Positions 42,042 to 51,659 of a stretch of DNA of 64,000 bases are shown one piece after another. Location: assembly GCA_035519475.1 (NCBI GenBank), contig DATIWI010000179.1:39440-103439 (forward strand). Direction: 5' to 3'. Below the pieces are notes generated by a model. It did not search any database and was not told where the DNA came from. It was given only the letters and a program-made list of their open reading frames with translations. Position 1 is the stretch's first letter, and each line of letters begins with the position of its first letter. The stretch is from Fen-1467 sp035519475 (GTDB lineage: Bacteria > Verrucomicrobiota > Verrucomicrobiia > Opitutales > Opitutaceae). A program made the position numbers and the translations under genes.

Positions 42042-43583
42042 TCAACGCAAGACGAGCCATTCGCCAATCGCCCCCTGATAGAAGCCGAGGACGACCGACG
42101 CGACGGCCAGCACAACCATCGCTGTGCCGGCGGCCAATCCCACCCGGGCGACCGCCGGTGCTGGCGTCTCGCCGGGCCCGGCCGGCACCTCTGGCGTCGG
42201 GAAGAACGCCGCCCGCATCCAGCCAAAGTAGTAATAAATCGAGATCACCACACCGGCCACGGCCACCAGCAGCAAGCCGTAGAGGCCCGCCTTGAAGGCG
42301 GCGATGAACACGAGCAGCTTGCCCATGAATCCGGCCAGCGGCGGGATGCCGGCGAGCGAACCGAGCCCCACGGCCAGCACCGCGCCAAGAAACGGCCGTT
42401 CGCGCGCCAGGTTGGCGTAATGCTCAAGCTCCTGGTCGGCGTCGCGGTCGCCCGCGACATGCGCCATCACCGCGAACACGGCGAACGACGCCAGCAGGTA
42501 GGCCAGCAGGTAAAAGTAGACGGCGCCCACTGCGAGCGGTTCGCGATAGATGGCGGCAATCACGCCGAGGAGCAGGTAGCCGGCGTGCGAGATGCCCGAC
42601 AGGCCCATCAGGCGCTTGACGTTGTGCTGGGAAAGCGCGGCGAGGTTGCCGAAGAGGATGGTGGCGGCCGCCATCACCGAGAGGACGGGCACGATGGCGT
42701 CCTGCAGCGGGCTGAAGACGCCCAGCACCAGCAGGAGCAGCACCGCGAACCCCCCGGCCTTGGAGGCGACGGCAAGAAACGCGGTCACCGGCGTCGGCGC
42801 GCCTTGGTAGACATCGGGGATCCAGATCTGGAAGGGCACCGCGCCAATCTTGAAGGCCACGCCCGCGAGCACGAGCAAGGCGCCGATATTGGCTAGGAAG
42901 TTGTCGGGATTGGCCGCGAGGAAACCGCGCAGCGCGCCGAAGCTCATGGGTTCGGCGGTGGCCCCGGGCAGGGCGCGGTTGCCGGCCACGCCATAGAGCA
43001 GGACGATGCCGAAAAGCAGGATGGCCGAGCTGAGCGCCCCGAGGATGAGGTACTTGAGGCCGGCCTCGAGCGAGGCCGCGCTCGTGCGAAAGTAGCTCAC
43101 GAGAATGTAGAAGCCGACCGTGACCGTCTCCAGCGCCACAAAGAACATCACGAAATGATTGCTCTGCACGAGGAGCATCAGCGCCGCCGTGACCACCAGC
43201 ACGATGTGGTAGAACTCGGTCCGGGGCACGGGCTGGCGGTCCAGCGTGATCATCCCGAGCAGGCAGACGAGGAGGGCGCTGAGCAGGAAGAACACCCGCA
43301 TGAACTGGCCGCCCTCGGTGTGACGCAACAGCCCGCCGAACGTCAGGCTGCTGGCGCTATTGAGAAAGGCCGTGTGGAAATTGATCGCCACGCCCACGAG
43401 CACGGCCAGCAGGCTGACCAGGGCGACCGCCGGGATCAGCGCCCGCTGGGCCTTGGGCAGCACCAATTCAAGCACGAGCAGCGCCAAGGCGATGCAGCCC
43501 AGCATCAGCTCGGGGAAGACCGCCACCCACTGGTTGGAGTCGGCGGCGGCCTGGAGGGCGGACAGATTGACGGCGGCAAGCAT
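42042..43583 (-). CDS. nuoN: NADH-quinone oxidoreductase subunit N
   Basis: 513 aa, about 14 membrane helices. The antiporter-type core is clear: LVLAGVAFKIGAVPFQIWIP with the conserved Lys, DVYQGAPTPVTAFLAVASKA, and a Lys in the broken helix near QHNVKRLMGLSGISHAGYLL. NuoN is one of three proton-pumping subunits of complex I. It is the last gene of the nuo operon, 9 bp after nuoM. Confidence 0.95.
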   Translation of the reverse strand: MLAAVNLSALQAAADSNQWVAVFPELMLGCIALALLVLELVLPKAQRALIPAVALVSLLAVLVGVAINFHTAFLNSASSLTFGGLLRHTEGGQFMRVFFLLSALLVCLLGMITLDRQPVPRTEFYHIVLVVTAALMLLVQSNHFVMFFVALETVTVGFYILVSYFRTSAASLEAGLKYLILGALSSAILLFGIVLLYGVAGNRALPGATAEPMSFGALRGFLAANPDNFLANIGALLVLAGVAFKIGAVPFQIWIPDVYQGAPTPVTAFLAVASKAGGFAVLLLLVLGVFSPLQDAIVPVLSVMAAATILFGNLAALSQHNVKRLMGLSGISHAGYLLLGVIAAIYREPLAVGAVYFYLLAYLLASFAVFAVMAHVAGDRDADQELEHYANLARERPFLGAVLAVGLGSLAGIPPLAGFMGKLLVFIAAFKAGLYGLLLVAVAGVVISIYYYFGWMRAAFFPTPEVPAGPGETPAPAVARVGLAAGTAMVVLAVASVVLGFYQGAIGEWLVLR

Positions 43584-43592
43584 GGCGGCGGG

Positions 43593-45188
43593 TTACTTGG
43601 CGGCGGCGAGTTGGGCGGCCGCGACAGCGGGCGGGAGAGTCTGGAGCGCCTGATTGAGCGGACCCGAGATCGAGCGCGGCCAGACGCCGACGAACAGGAG
43701 CGCGGCGAGAAGAATCAAGGCGGGCAGCCGCTCGCTCCAGCGCAGATCGGCCGGGGGCCGGCTGGCGGCAACCCGCGCGAATTCCGGCGTCGGCGGCCCG
43801 AAGAACACCCGCGCCACCGCGCGCAGGCCGTAGACGGCGGAGATGATGATCCCGGCGGCGGCCGCCGCCGTCATCCATGGCGAGTAGCCCCACAGGGCCA
43901 CGAAGATGGTGAGTTCGCCCCAGAAATTGGCGAAACCCGGCAGACCGATGCTCGCGAGCATGGCGGCCGCGAAGAACGCCGCGAGCACCGGAGCCATCGG
44001 CGCCAGACCGCCCATCTCGGCGAGCTCAAAGGTCTGCGTTCGATGGTAGATGCTCGTCGAGAGCAGGAAGAGCAGCGCGACCGACAGGCCGTGCCCGACC
44101 ATGAGCAGCACCACGCCCCCGGCGCCCAGCGTCGACAGGCAGGCCACGCCCAGGAAAGCATAGCCCATGTGCATGACCGAGCTGTAGCCCACCAGCTGCT
44201 TCAGGTCGCGCTGGGCCATGGTGACAAACCCGATCACCAGGACGTTGCCCAAGGCCAGCCAGGCCAGCAGTCCGGTCCACGTGGCATGCAGCGGCGGCAG
44301 CCCCGGCAGGGCGAGGGTGAGGCCCGCGGTCCCCCCCGCGGGCAACAGCGGCAGCGCGATCTGGATCAGGCCATAGAGGCCGAACTTCTTGAGCACGCCG
44401 GCATGGAGCATCGCCGCCGAGCTGGGCGCGGCGCCGTACCCGAGCGGAGCCCACGTGTGGAACGGCCAGAGCGAAACGAGGATGCCGAAGCCGAACAGGA
44501 GCAGGCCGAAGAGGTATTTCTGCAGGCTCCCGCGCAGGGGCGCCTCCGCGAGCGCCAGTCGCAGGTTGATCAGATCGAAGCTCTCCACGCCGCTCTTCTG
44601 ATAGAGGGCGATGAGTCCGACCAGCGAGAGCATGGCCCCGACGGTGAGGTAGACCGCCATCTTCATCGCCGCATAGCGGTTGACGCCCGCGCGGCGGGTT
44701 CCCCAGACGCCGACCATGATGAACGTCGGAATGAGCGCGAGCTCGTGGAAGAAATAGAAGAAGAACAGGTCGATCGAGGCGAAGGCGCCCAGCAGGCCGC
44801 CCTGCATGAGCAGCAGCAGCAGCAGGTAGATCTTCAGCCGGGCGGCGCCCGACTGCAGGGCGTAGAGGCCGGCGGCGAGACCGACGACGCCCGCCAGCAC
44901 GAACAGCGGCAGCGAGATGCCATTCAGGCCCAGCGTCAGATGAATGCCCATCTTCTCCAGCCCCAAGGCGTGGAGACTGTAGAACGCGAAACCCAGGCGC
45001 GCCGCCGGAATCGCCTCGTAGGCGGGAAACTGGCTCCACAGCCAGAGCGCAATGAGGGCCGGCACGGCGAAGGCCGCCGCGGCCAGCTTGGTCGCGAACC
45101 GCTTCGGCAGGCCGAACGCAATGGCCCCCGCCGCGGCGAGCGGCGTGGCCACGGCCAGCAGAACGAGGTTTGAGTTCACGACATCCAT
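43593..45188 (-). CDS. nuoM: NADH-quinone oxidoreductase subunit M
   Basis: 531 aa with about 14 spans. Key segments: GLNGISLPLFVLAGVVGL, the family-typical HELALIPTFIMVGVWGTRR with the conserved Glu, FAWPFHTW-like FGILVSLWPFHTWAPLGYGA, and QRDLKQLVGYSSVMHMGYAF. It is a proton-pumping antiporter-like subunit of complex I. The gene lies 15 bp after nuoL. Confidence 0.96.
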   Translation of the reverse strand: MDVVNSNLVLLAVATPLAAAGAIAFGLPKRFATKLAAAAFAVPALIALWLWSQFPAYEAIPAARLGFAFYSLHALGLEKMGIHLTLGLNGISLPLFVLAGVVGLAAGLYALQSGAARLKIYLLLLLLMQGGLLGAFASIDLFFFYFFHELALIPTFIMVGVWGTRRAGVNRYAAMKMAVYLTVGAMLSLVGLIALYQKSGVESFDLINLRLALAEAPLRGSLQKYLFGLLLFGFGILVSLWPFHTWAPLGYGAAPSSAAMLHAGVLKKFGLYGLIQIALPLLPAGGTAGLTLALPGLPPLHATWTGLLAWLALGNVLVIGFVTMAQRDLKQLVGYSSVMHMGYAFLGVACLSTLGAGGVVLLMVGHGLSVALLFLLSTSIYHRTQTFELAEMGGLAPMAPVLAAFFAAAMLASIGLPGFANFWGELTIFVALWGYSPWMTAAAAAGIIISAVYGLRAVARVFFGPPTPEFARVAASRPPADLRWSERLPALILLAALLFVGVWPRSISGPLNQALQTLPPAVAAAQLAAAK

Positions 45189-45203
45189 GGTGGCGAATTG
45201 AAG

Positions 45204-47126
45204 CTAGAAGACTCCGGCCGCGAAGCCCCACAGGAGCGCCACGCCCAGCAGGAACCAGTAGACGTAGGCGCTGATCCGCCCGACATGGAGCGCCCGGGCA
45301 CCCATGCCCACCAGGTCGACCACGCCCGCCCCGCCCCGGATGAGCCAGCCGGCGAGAAACACCTGCTCCAGCACGTCGAGCAGCACCGCGAGGCGCTGCT
45401 GCACCTTGGCGACATAATAGCCGTACAAACGGTCGAAGGATTCCTTGAGCAGCGTCAGCACCCCGAAAACGACCGGCACGCGGGTCTGCAGCGGATCGGC
45501 CGCCGCCGGCCGGTAGTACACGAGCGCGCCGAGCAGACCGATCAGCATGGCGCCGCTGCCGATCGCCACCATGGTCCAGTGGCTCGCGCCCTCCGGCTCC
45601 GGCACCAATCCCAGAATCCCCCGGAAGGCGCCGCCGAGCAGCCGGTCGTAGACGAATCCGTAGCCGCCGAGCGCGGCCCCGATCGCCAGGACAACCAGCG
45701 GGATGATCATGATTGCGCCGTTCTCACGCGCATGTTCCGCTGGCGCGGAGCGGGCGGCGCCGAAGAAGGTGATGCGCCAGAGGCGCGTCATGTAGAGCGC
45801 CGTCAGCACCGCCGTGAAGACGAGCACGCCGAACACGACGGAGTTCTTCTCATGCGCCAAGTACAGGATGGCGTCCTTGGAAAAGAAGCCGCCGAAGAAC
45901 GGCATGCCGATGATCGCGAACACACCGACGGTGAAGGTCCCAAAAGTCCATGGCATCTTCTTCGCCAATCCGCCCAGTCTGAAGATGTCCTGCTCATGAT
46001 GGCAGGCGTGGATGACCGAGCCGGAGCCGAGGAAGAGCAGCGCCTTGAAGAAGGCGTGCGTCGTGAGGTGGAACATTGCCGCGGCGGCGCCCGAGCCGAT
46101 CACGACCGTCACGGCCGTGATCACCCCGCCGCCCGGCACCTGGAATCTCGGCGGCTGGGCGATCAGGTACGACCCCAAGCCGAACGCCGCGATCATGTAG
46201 CCCAGCTGCGAGAGCGTCGAGTAGGCCAGCACCCGCTTGATGTCGGTTTGCACGATCGCGCAGATTGCGGAATAGAGCGCCGTCAGCGTTCCGATCCACA
46301 TGATCACCGTGAGGGCATCCGGCACCATGAGCACCTGGATGCGGCAGAGCATGTAGACGCCCGCGGCGACCATCGTGGCGGCGTGGATCAGGGCGGACAC
46401 CGGCGTTGGGCCCTCCATGGCGTCGGGCAACCAGACCTGCAGCGGCATCTGCGCCGATTTCCCGACCGCGCCGCAGAAGAGCAGCAGCGGGATGGCGCGG
46501 CTGAAGACCAGGCCGCCCCCCGCCCCCTTGGCCGCCAGCTCGGTCAGATTGACGGTGTGGTTGAGCCAGTAGCAGGCGATGATCCCCAGCAGAAAACCGA
46601 AATCGCCGACCCGATTGACGACGAAAGCCTTCTTGGCGGCGTCCGACGCCGATGGTCGCTCATACCAATGGCCGATCAGCAGGTAGGAGCTGAAACCCAC
46701 GAGCTCCCAGAAGATGAAAAGCATGAACAGATTGTCAGCCAGCACGATGCCGCCCATCGACAGCATGAAGACCGACAGCCCCGCGAAGTACCGGCCCCGG
46801 GCGGGATCGTCGTGCATGTAGCCCAGGCTGAACACGTGGATGAAGAAGCCCACGATGCTCACGACGAAGAGCATCAGCGCGGCGAGATCGTCGAACTTCA
46901 CCCCCAGCGAGACGGAGAAACTCCCCAGGCGCAGCCATTCGATCGCGGCGGGGAAATCGCGGTGGCCGCCGAAGATCAGGAGCGACGAAACCGCCGCCAT
47001 GGCTGCCGCCGCCGCCACCGACACCGCCGCGGCCAGCGCGCCCCGGCGCCGCAGGAACAGCGCGATCACCGCGGCCGAGGCCAGCGGGATCAACAGGACG
47101 AGGGCGGTGAGCTGCGCTGGAGTCAT
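45204..47126 (-). CDS. nuoL: NADH-quinone oxidoreductase subunit L
   Basis: 640 aa. The antiporter core is visible in VGFSSYLLIGHWYERPSASD, KSAQMPLQVWLPDAMEGPTP, VSALIHAATMVAAGVYMLCR and TDIKRVLAYSTLSQLGYMIA. The C-terminus carries the long horizontal helix region that braces the membrane arm (about 540-600). NuoL is the distal proton pump of complex I. A REP-like element fills the 103 bp between it and nuoK. Confidence 0.96.
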   Translation of the reverse strand: MTPAQLTALVLLIPLASAAVIALFLRRRGALAAAVSVAAAAAMAAVSSLLIFGGHRDFPAAIEWLRLGSFSVSLGVKFDDLAALMLFVVSIVGFFIHVFSLGYMHDDPARGRYFAGLSVFMLSMGGIVLADNLFMLFIFWELVGFSSYLLIGHWYERPSASDAAKKAFVVNRVGDFGFLLGIIACYWLNHTVNLTELAAKGAGGGLVFSRAIPLLLFCGAVGKSAQMPLQVWLPDAMEGPTPVSALIHAATMVAAGVYMLCRIQVLMVPDALTVIMWIGTLTALYSAICAIVQTDIKRVLAYSTLSQLGYMIAAFGLGSYLIAQPPRFQVPGGGVITAVTVVIGSGAAAAMFHLTTHAFFKALLFLGSGSVIHACHHEQDIFRLGGLAKKMPWTFGTFTVGVFAIIGMPFFGGFFSKDAILYLAHEKNSVVFGVLVFTAVLTALYMTRLWRITFFGAARSAPAEHARENGAIMIIPLVVLAIGAALGGYGFVYDRLLGGAFRGILGLVPEPEGASHWTMVAIGSGAMLIGLLGALVYYRPAAADPLQTRVPVVFGVLTLLKESFDRLYGYYVAKVQQRLAVLLDVLEQVFLAGWLIRGGAGVVDLVGMGARALHVGRISAYVYWFLLGVALLWGFAAGVF

Positions 47127-47141
47127 GGCTCAGTCGTTGAA

Positions 47142-47197
47142 GCGCGCTTGCGCGCGATCCCATGACGGATTCGCCTGCGAGCAGGCTCCTGCAGGAG
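47142..47197. repeat. REP-like palindromic element between nuoK and nuoL
   Basis: Three adjacent inverted repeats: GCGCGC-TT-GCGCGC (47142-47155), GCCTGC-GA-GCAGGC (47173-47186) and the perfect palindrome CTCCTGCAGGAG (47186-47197). On the minus strand the core reads CTGCAGGAGCCTGCTCGCAG. The layout resembles extragenic palindromes of the GAGC-hairpin type seen in many GC-rich genomes. It may stabilise upstream mRNA or weaken read-through into nuoL. Confidence 0.55.
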
Positions 47198-47229
47198 AGG
47201 GTCGATCGCGAAGCGAGGTCATGACGATA

Positions 47230-47577
47230 TCAGTTCTTCAGCGCGTCCAGCTCCTCGACCTGCACGGTGCGGCGCAGGCGGAAGAGGGCAACGATGATGG
47301 CGAGGCCGACCGCCACCTCGGCGGCCGCAACCGTGATGATGAAGAAAACGAAGATGGGGCCGTCGCTGGTGCCGTTGTAGCGGGAGAAGGCGACGGCGGC
47401 GAGGGTGGCGGCGTTGAGCATCAGCTCGAGGCACATGTAGATCACGAGGGTGTTCCGGCGCACGAGCACCCCGAGGAAACCGACGGCGAACACCAGCACG
47501 CTCACGAGCAGGTAATGATTGAGCCCCACCGCGGCCGGCAGCCAGCCGACCAGGAGCACCGGAGGCCACGAGTTCAT
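47230..47577 (-). CDS. nuoK: NADH-quinone oxidoreductase subunit K
   Basis: 115 aa from MNSWPPVLLVGWLPAAVGLN. Three spans with the two intramembrane Glu residues of the proton path: VIYMCLELMLNAATLAAVAF and FFIITVAAAEVAVGLAIIVA. The first 17 residues are longer than usual before the LNHYLLVSVLVFAVGFLGVL helix. Its ATG overlaps the nuoJ TGA (ATGA), which indicates coupled translation. Confidence 0.96.
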   Translation of the reverse strand: MNSWPPVLLVGWLPAAVGLNHYLLVSVLVFAVGFLGVLVRRNTLVIYMCLELMLNAATLAAVAFSRYNGTSDGPIFVFFIITVAAAEVAVGLAIIVALFRLRRTVQVEELDALKN

Positions 47578-48080
47578 CGGGCCGCCTCCTTTCCATCCAG
47601 GCGCCGGCTGATGACCACCACCCCGAGCATGGCCACCAGCAGGAGGAAGCCGGTCACCTCCACCGGTAGCAGGTAGGTGGTGAACAAGCGGGCGGAAAAC
47701 TCCTTGAAGCCCGGCACCGCGGCCGGACTGCCCTCCGGCAGCCGGCCCCGCCCGAGGAACGACACCAGGCCCAGCGTGAGCAGGGTCAGGGCGATCGCCG
47801 CGGCTGCGGCCGCCAGGGCCCGGTAGGGGTGGCGGCGGTCGCCACCCTGCACATCGAGCAGCATGACCACGAAAAGGAATAGCACCACGACGGCGCCGGC
47901 GTAAACGAGCACGAACACAAACGCCAGCAGGCCGGCATCCAGCAGCGTAAAAAGCGCGGCGATGCCGGCGAAACTGAGCAGCAGGCACAGGGCGGCGTTG
48001 ACGGCGTTGCGGTTCGCCACCACGCCGGCGGAGGCCAGGACCGTCAGAAACGCGAACAGGTAGAACAGGAAATCGGCCAT
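47574..48080 (-). CDS. nuoJ: NADH-quinone oxidoreductase subunit J
   Basis: 168 aa with five hydrophobic helices. AVNAALCLLLSFAGIAALFT and the third helix FVLVYAGAVVVLFLFVVMLL (the pi-bulge helix important for coupling) identify NuoJ. It belongs to the quinone-proximal part of the membrane arm. It follows nuoI by 48 bp and overlaps nuoK. Confidence 0.95.
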   Translation of the reverse strand: MADFLFYLFAFLTVLASAGVVANRNAVNAALCLLLSFAGIAALFTLLDAGLLAFVFVLVYAGAVVVLFLFVVMLLDVQGGDRRHPYRALAAAAAAIALTLLTLGLVSFLGRGRLPEGSPAAVPGFKEFSARLFTTYLLPVEVTGFLLLVAMLGVVVISRRLDGKEAAR

Positions 48081-48128
48081 GAACGGGGCGCGGGGTTAGT
48101 TGAAGCGGGAAGCGGAGGACATGGCAGT

Positions 48129-48671
48129 TCAGGCGTGCGCGCCGGCCTGCGCGGCCGCCGCCTTCTTCTTGTCCCATTTGAAATGCCGGTCGGGCAACGT
48201 GCCGCCCAACTCATAGAGCTTCGCCTTGTTATTGACCAGCTCGCCGCGCGAGTAGCCGCAGAGCGAGTAGACGTTCTGCAGCACGATGGCCTCCTCGGGG
48301 CAGACCTCTTCGCACAGGCCGCAATAGATGCAGCGCAGCATGTTGATCTCGAACTCCCGCGGCGCCTTCTCGACGTGGGCGGTGGGCGCGTCCGCCGGGA
48401 TTTCGCCCGGCGTGATGCGGATGGCCTTGGGCGGGCAGACGAACTCGCAGAGCTGGCAGGACACGCATTTCTCCCGGCCATGGGGGTCCCTGACGAGCGT
48501 GGGCACACCGCGATAGCCCGGCGGAATCTCGGGCCGCTGCTCGGGATACTCCAGCGTCACGCGCCGGCCGAAGAAGTGCCGGATGGTGATCAGCAGTCCG
48601 CCCAACACCTGCGGCAGGTAGGTGCGCTCGGCGAGCGTGAGCGGACGGCGTTCGACTGGGATGACGGCCAT
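48129..48671 (-). CDS. nuoI: NADH-quinone oxidoreductase subunit I
   Basis: 180 aa. Two ferredoxin-type [4Fe-4S] motifs bind clusters N6a and N6b: CVSCQLCEFVCPPKAI and CIYCGLCEEVCPEEAI. An amphipathic N-terminal helix (about 15-35) docks on the membrane arm. The C-terminal 30 residues are Lys/Ala-rich. It passes electrons to NuoB's N2 cluster. It lies 112 bp after nuoH. Confidence 0.96.
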   Translation of the reverse strand: MAVIPVERRPLTLAERTYLPQVLGGLLITIRHFFGRRVTLEYPEQRPEIPPGYRGVPTLVRDPHGREKCVSCQLCEFVCPPKAIRITPGEIPADAPTAHVEKAPREFEINMLRCIYCGLCEEVCPEEAIVLQNVYSLCGYSRGELVNNKAKLYELGGTLPDRHFKWDKKKAAAAQAGAHA

Positions 48672-48783
48672 GAGAGTGAAGAAAGATGGCGGAATTAGGA
48701 GGGAAGAGTCCGGCCAAGCGAAGGCGGCGGGATGACCGCGGATCCGTCCCGGACAAGGCCTGCGTCGCTGCTGAGTCGGCGGT

Positions 48784-49950
48784 TCATCTTTGGATTACGG
48801 CGATCACCAGCGCATAGATGACGAGATTGACGATCGCGAGAGGGAGCAAGCCGCGCCAGCCGATGCGCATGACCTGGTCGTAGCGAAAGCGCGGCACGGT
48901 CCAGCGCACCCACATGAAGAAGAAAATCATGAACAGCACCTTCGCGAGGAATATGGCGATCGAGAGGATCCCCATGACGAATGGATTGAGCCACCACTGC
49001 CAGCCCGTGAGGTGCTGGAGCCAGCCGAGCAGGCCGCCGAGCGGCAGCCAGGGCAGCGGGTTCCAGCCGCCGAAGAACAGGAGCACGAACACGCCGGACC
49101 CGACGGCCATGTGCGAATACTCGGCCACGAAAAAGAGCGACCACTTGAACGAGCCGTATTCCGTGTGGAAACCGCCGACGAGATCGGCCTCGGACTCGAT
49201 CATGTCGAATGGCAGGCGGTTGGTCTCGGCAAAGAGCGCCACGAGGAAGATCAGGGCCGAGATCGGCATGAGCATGAAAAACCACGTGCCGCCCCAGAAG
49301 CCGGGCTGGCTCTGAAAAGCGACCACGCGCGCCAGGCTGAGCGTCCCCGGCACACCCGGCGCGTTGACCCAGAGGAACACCGGCAGTACGGACAACGTCA
49401 GCGACAGCTCGTACGAGATGAGCTGGGCCGAGGCGCGCACGCTGCCCAGAAACGGATATTTCGAGTTGGAGGCCCAACCGGCCAGGATCATCGAGTAGAT
49501 GCCCAGCGACGCGATCGCGAAGACCGCGAGCAGGCCGACGTCGACGTCGGCCAGCATGAGCGGCACGAGCCGGCCCGCCTCGTCGAGATAGGCCCCGAAC
49601 GGCACGACGGTCACGGTCGTGAACGCCGGGATCATGGCGATCCCCGGGGCGATCAGGTAATAGAACTTGTTCACGTGGCCGGGCAGCGGATCCTCCTTGA
49701 AGAGCAGCTTGCCGCCGTCGGCCAGCAGGTTGAAGGCGCCCAACCGCTGGAGCCATCGCCCGAGGAATGGCACCCACGTGAACCACGGCACCATGACCCG
49801 GTTGGGTCCGAAGCGTCCCTGCAGCCAGGCCGAGACCTTGCGTTCAGCCATGGAGCACGCCCCCGCGATCGGGAAGATGACGCAGATCACCGCCAGACCC
49901 TTGATCAGGCCCTGGATGACCGGGTGCAGGCTGGTCCAGAAATCGATCAT
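48784..49950 (-). CDS. nuoH: NADH-quinone oxidoreductase subunit H
   Basis: 388 aa, eight spans. Quinone-tunnel landmarks are present: ACSMAERKVSAWLQGRFGPN, the ERKV..W.Q.R.GPNR loop, LVALFAETNRLPFDMIESEA then DLVGGFHTEYGSFKW, and FMWVRWTVPRFRYDQVMRIG at the end. Its ATG overlaps the nuoG TGA by four bases. It forms the quinone entry site with NuoB and NuoD. Confidence 0.96.
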   Translation of the reverse strand: MIDFWTSLHPVIQGLIKGLAVICVIFPIAGACSMAERKVSAWLQGRFGPNRVMVPWFTWVPFLGRWLQRLGAFNLLADGGKLLFKEDPLPGHVNKFYYLIAPGIAMIPAFTTVTVVPFGAYLDEAGRLVPLMLADVDVGLLAVFAIASLGIYSMILAGWASNSKYPFLGSVRASAQLISYELSLTLSVLPVFLWVNAPGVPGTLSLARVVAFQSQPGFWGGTWFFMLMPISALIFLVALFAETNRLPFDMIESEADLVGGFHTEYGSFKWSLFFVAEYSHMAVGSGVFVLLFFGGWNPLPWLPLGGLLGWLQHLTGWQWWLNPFVMGILSIAIFLAKVLFMIFFFMWVRWTVPRFRYDQVMRIGWRGLLPLAIVNLVIYALVIAVIQR

Positions 49951-51650
49951 GGCTGGGGAGCCGTCGCGGGGCCGGCCGGTTTGAAATGCAATGCCTCGCC
50001 TTCGGGGAAGGGGAGCGCCGCGAACGCGCTCCCGTCGAGCAACAGGCCGGTGGCCGGCAGGTTCTGGTAGGTGACCACGGCCAATGATTTGATTTCGGCG
50101 GCCAGCGCGGTCCAGAGGCCATCGACAGCGCCGGCCAGTGCCGGCCCACCGGCGGCCGCCACGAGTTTCCCGAGCGTCACCAAATCGTCGTCCACGCCGC
50201 GGGGCCCGGGGACGGCGGGCGCGAACTTCTGGAGGCGGAACTGCTGGTTGACGAAGGTCCCGGCTTTCTCGAAGACGGTCAGCGTCGGCATCACGACCGC
50301 GGCCGCGGCGCTCGTCGCGTTGGCGTGCGTGCCGAGGTACACCACGGAAATTCTCTTCAGCTGCGCCGCGCCGAGGCCGGCGGCGGCGAGGTCCTCGCCG
50401 ATGCTCAGCACTGTCTTCACCTGGCCGGCATCGATCAGCGCCGCGAGCTCGGTGAGCCGCGGCCCCGGCAGCGTCTTGATGAGGCCGGTGACGAGCGCGC
50501 CGCGGATATTCGGATTGCGGTCGGCGGAAATGAGCAGGCCGTCGCCCTGCCCCACCCGCCCGACGAGCCCGACCGGCGCCTTGAGCGCGTCGGCGAGCTT
50601 CCTGGTCAGAAACTGCTCCTCGACGCTGCTGCGTCCGGAACCGACGATCGCCACGCCGCCCGCCTTGAGCAGTTCTGCCGCCCTCGCCATCGCCTCGGCA
50701 GCGGAGGTCTCGCTCCCGCCGACCCTATGCCGGGTCAGGCGGTCGTCGGCGGTCACCTGTTTGTAGAGCATCCGGCCGCTGTCGGCCATCCACACGTCGT
50801 TCACCTCGTCGTTACGGCGCGGGGTGATGCGGTAGATCACACCTTCACGGCTCCAGACTTCCGTATTCACGCCGACCGAGGACTCGGCGCAGATGCTGGG
50901 CGTCACCTTGAGGAACCACACGCGCATCTTGAACCGGAAATCCGTGCTGGTGAGCGCGCCGACCGGGCAGATGTCAACGGTGTTGAGCGAGTAGTTGTTC
51001 TCCAGCTTCCGGCCCGGGTAGCAGGTAAGCGTGCTGTAGCTGCCCCGGTCGACAAAGCCGAGCACGTCATCCCGGGCGACCTCCTTGCAGAAGCGCACGC
51101 AGCGGGAACAGAGGATGCAGCGCTCGTCGTCGAGCATGACGCGCGGGCCGAGCAGGGTCCGCTTGGGCTTGACGTTCTTGGGCTCAGTGAAGCGCGAATA
51201 GCCACGGCCGTAACCGGTGGCCTGCTCCTGGAGCCTGCACTCGCCGGCCTGGTCGCAGATCGGGCAGTCGAGCGGGTGGTTGATGAGGAGGAATTCCATC
51301 ACCCCTTCGCGGCAGTCCTTGACCAGCGGCGTGGTCGTGCGGATGTGCAAGCCGGGCGCGGCGTTGGTGAAGCACGCGATGGTCGGCTTGGGCACCCAGT
51401 TGATCTTCGGCCGGCCCGTCGCCGGGTCCATCACCGGCTGCTTCGTGGCGGGATCCAGCGCCGGCATGCCCATCTCCACGAGACACATGCGGCAATTGCC
51501 CGCGACGCTCAGCTTCGGATGGTAGCAGAAATGCGGAATCTCGATGCCAACCAGGCGGGCGGCCTCGATCATGTTCGTGCCTTTCGGCACCAGCACCTCC
51601 CGGCCGTCGATATTCACGGCAATGCGTTCAGGTTGGGGGGATGCGATCAT
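49947..51650 (-). CDS. nuoG: NADH-quinone oxidoreductase subunit G (short form)
   Basis: 567 aa. N-terminal iron-sulfur ligands run in order: HFCYHPKLSVAGNCRMCLVE ([2Fe-2S]), CDQAGECRLQEQATGYGRGY (His/Cys cluster), CILCSRCVRFC and CPVGAL ([4Fe-4S]). A molybdopterin-oxidoreductase-like domain follows but is only about 330 residues, so the protein is well short of the roughly 900 aa of E. coli NuoG. The shorter form is common in other phyla. It belongs to the peripheral electron-input arm. It follows nuoF by 9 bp. Confidence 0.93.
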   Translation of the reverse strand: MIASPQPERIAVNIDGREVLVPKGTNMIEAARLVGIEIPHFCYHPKLSVAGNCRMCLVEMGMPALDPATKQPVMDPATGRPKINWVPKPTIACFTNAAPGLHIRTTTPLVKDCREGVMEFLLINHPLDCPICDQAGECRLQEQATGYGRGYSRFTEPKNVKPKRTLLGPRVMLDDERCILCSRCVRFCKEVARDDVLGFVDRGSYSTLTCYPGRKLENNYSLNTVDICPVGALTSTDFRFKMRVWFLKVTPSICAESSVGVNTEVWSREGVIYRITPRRNDEVNDVWMADSGRMLYKQVTADDRLTRHRVGGSETSAAEAMARAAELLKAGGVAIVGSGRSSVEEQFLTRKLADALKAPVGLVGRVGQGDGLLISADRNPNIRGALVTGLIKTLPGPRLTELAALIDAGQVKTVLSIGEDLAAAGLGAAQLKRISVVYLGTHANATSAAAAVVMPTLTVFEKAGTFVNQQFRLQKFAPAVPGPRGVDDDLVTLGKLVAAAGGPALAGAVDGLWTALAAEIKSLAVVTYQNLPATGLLLDGSAFAALPFPEGEALHFKPAGPATAPQP

Positions 51651-51659
51651 GGCGGATTC

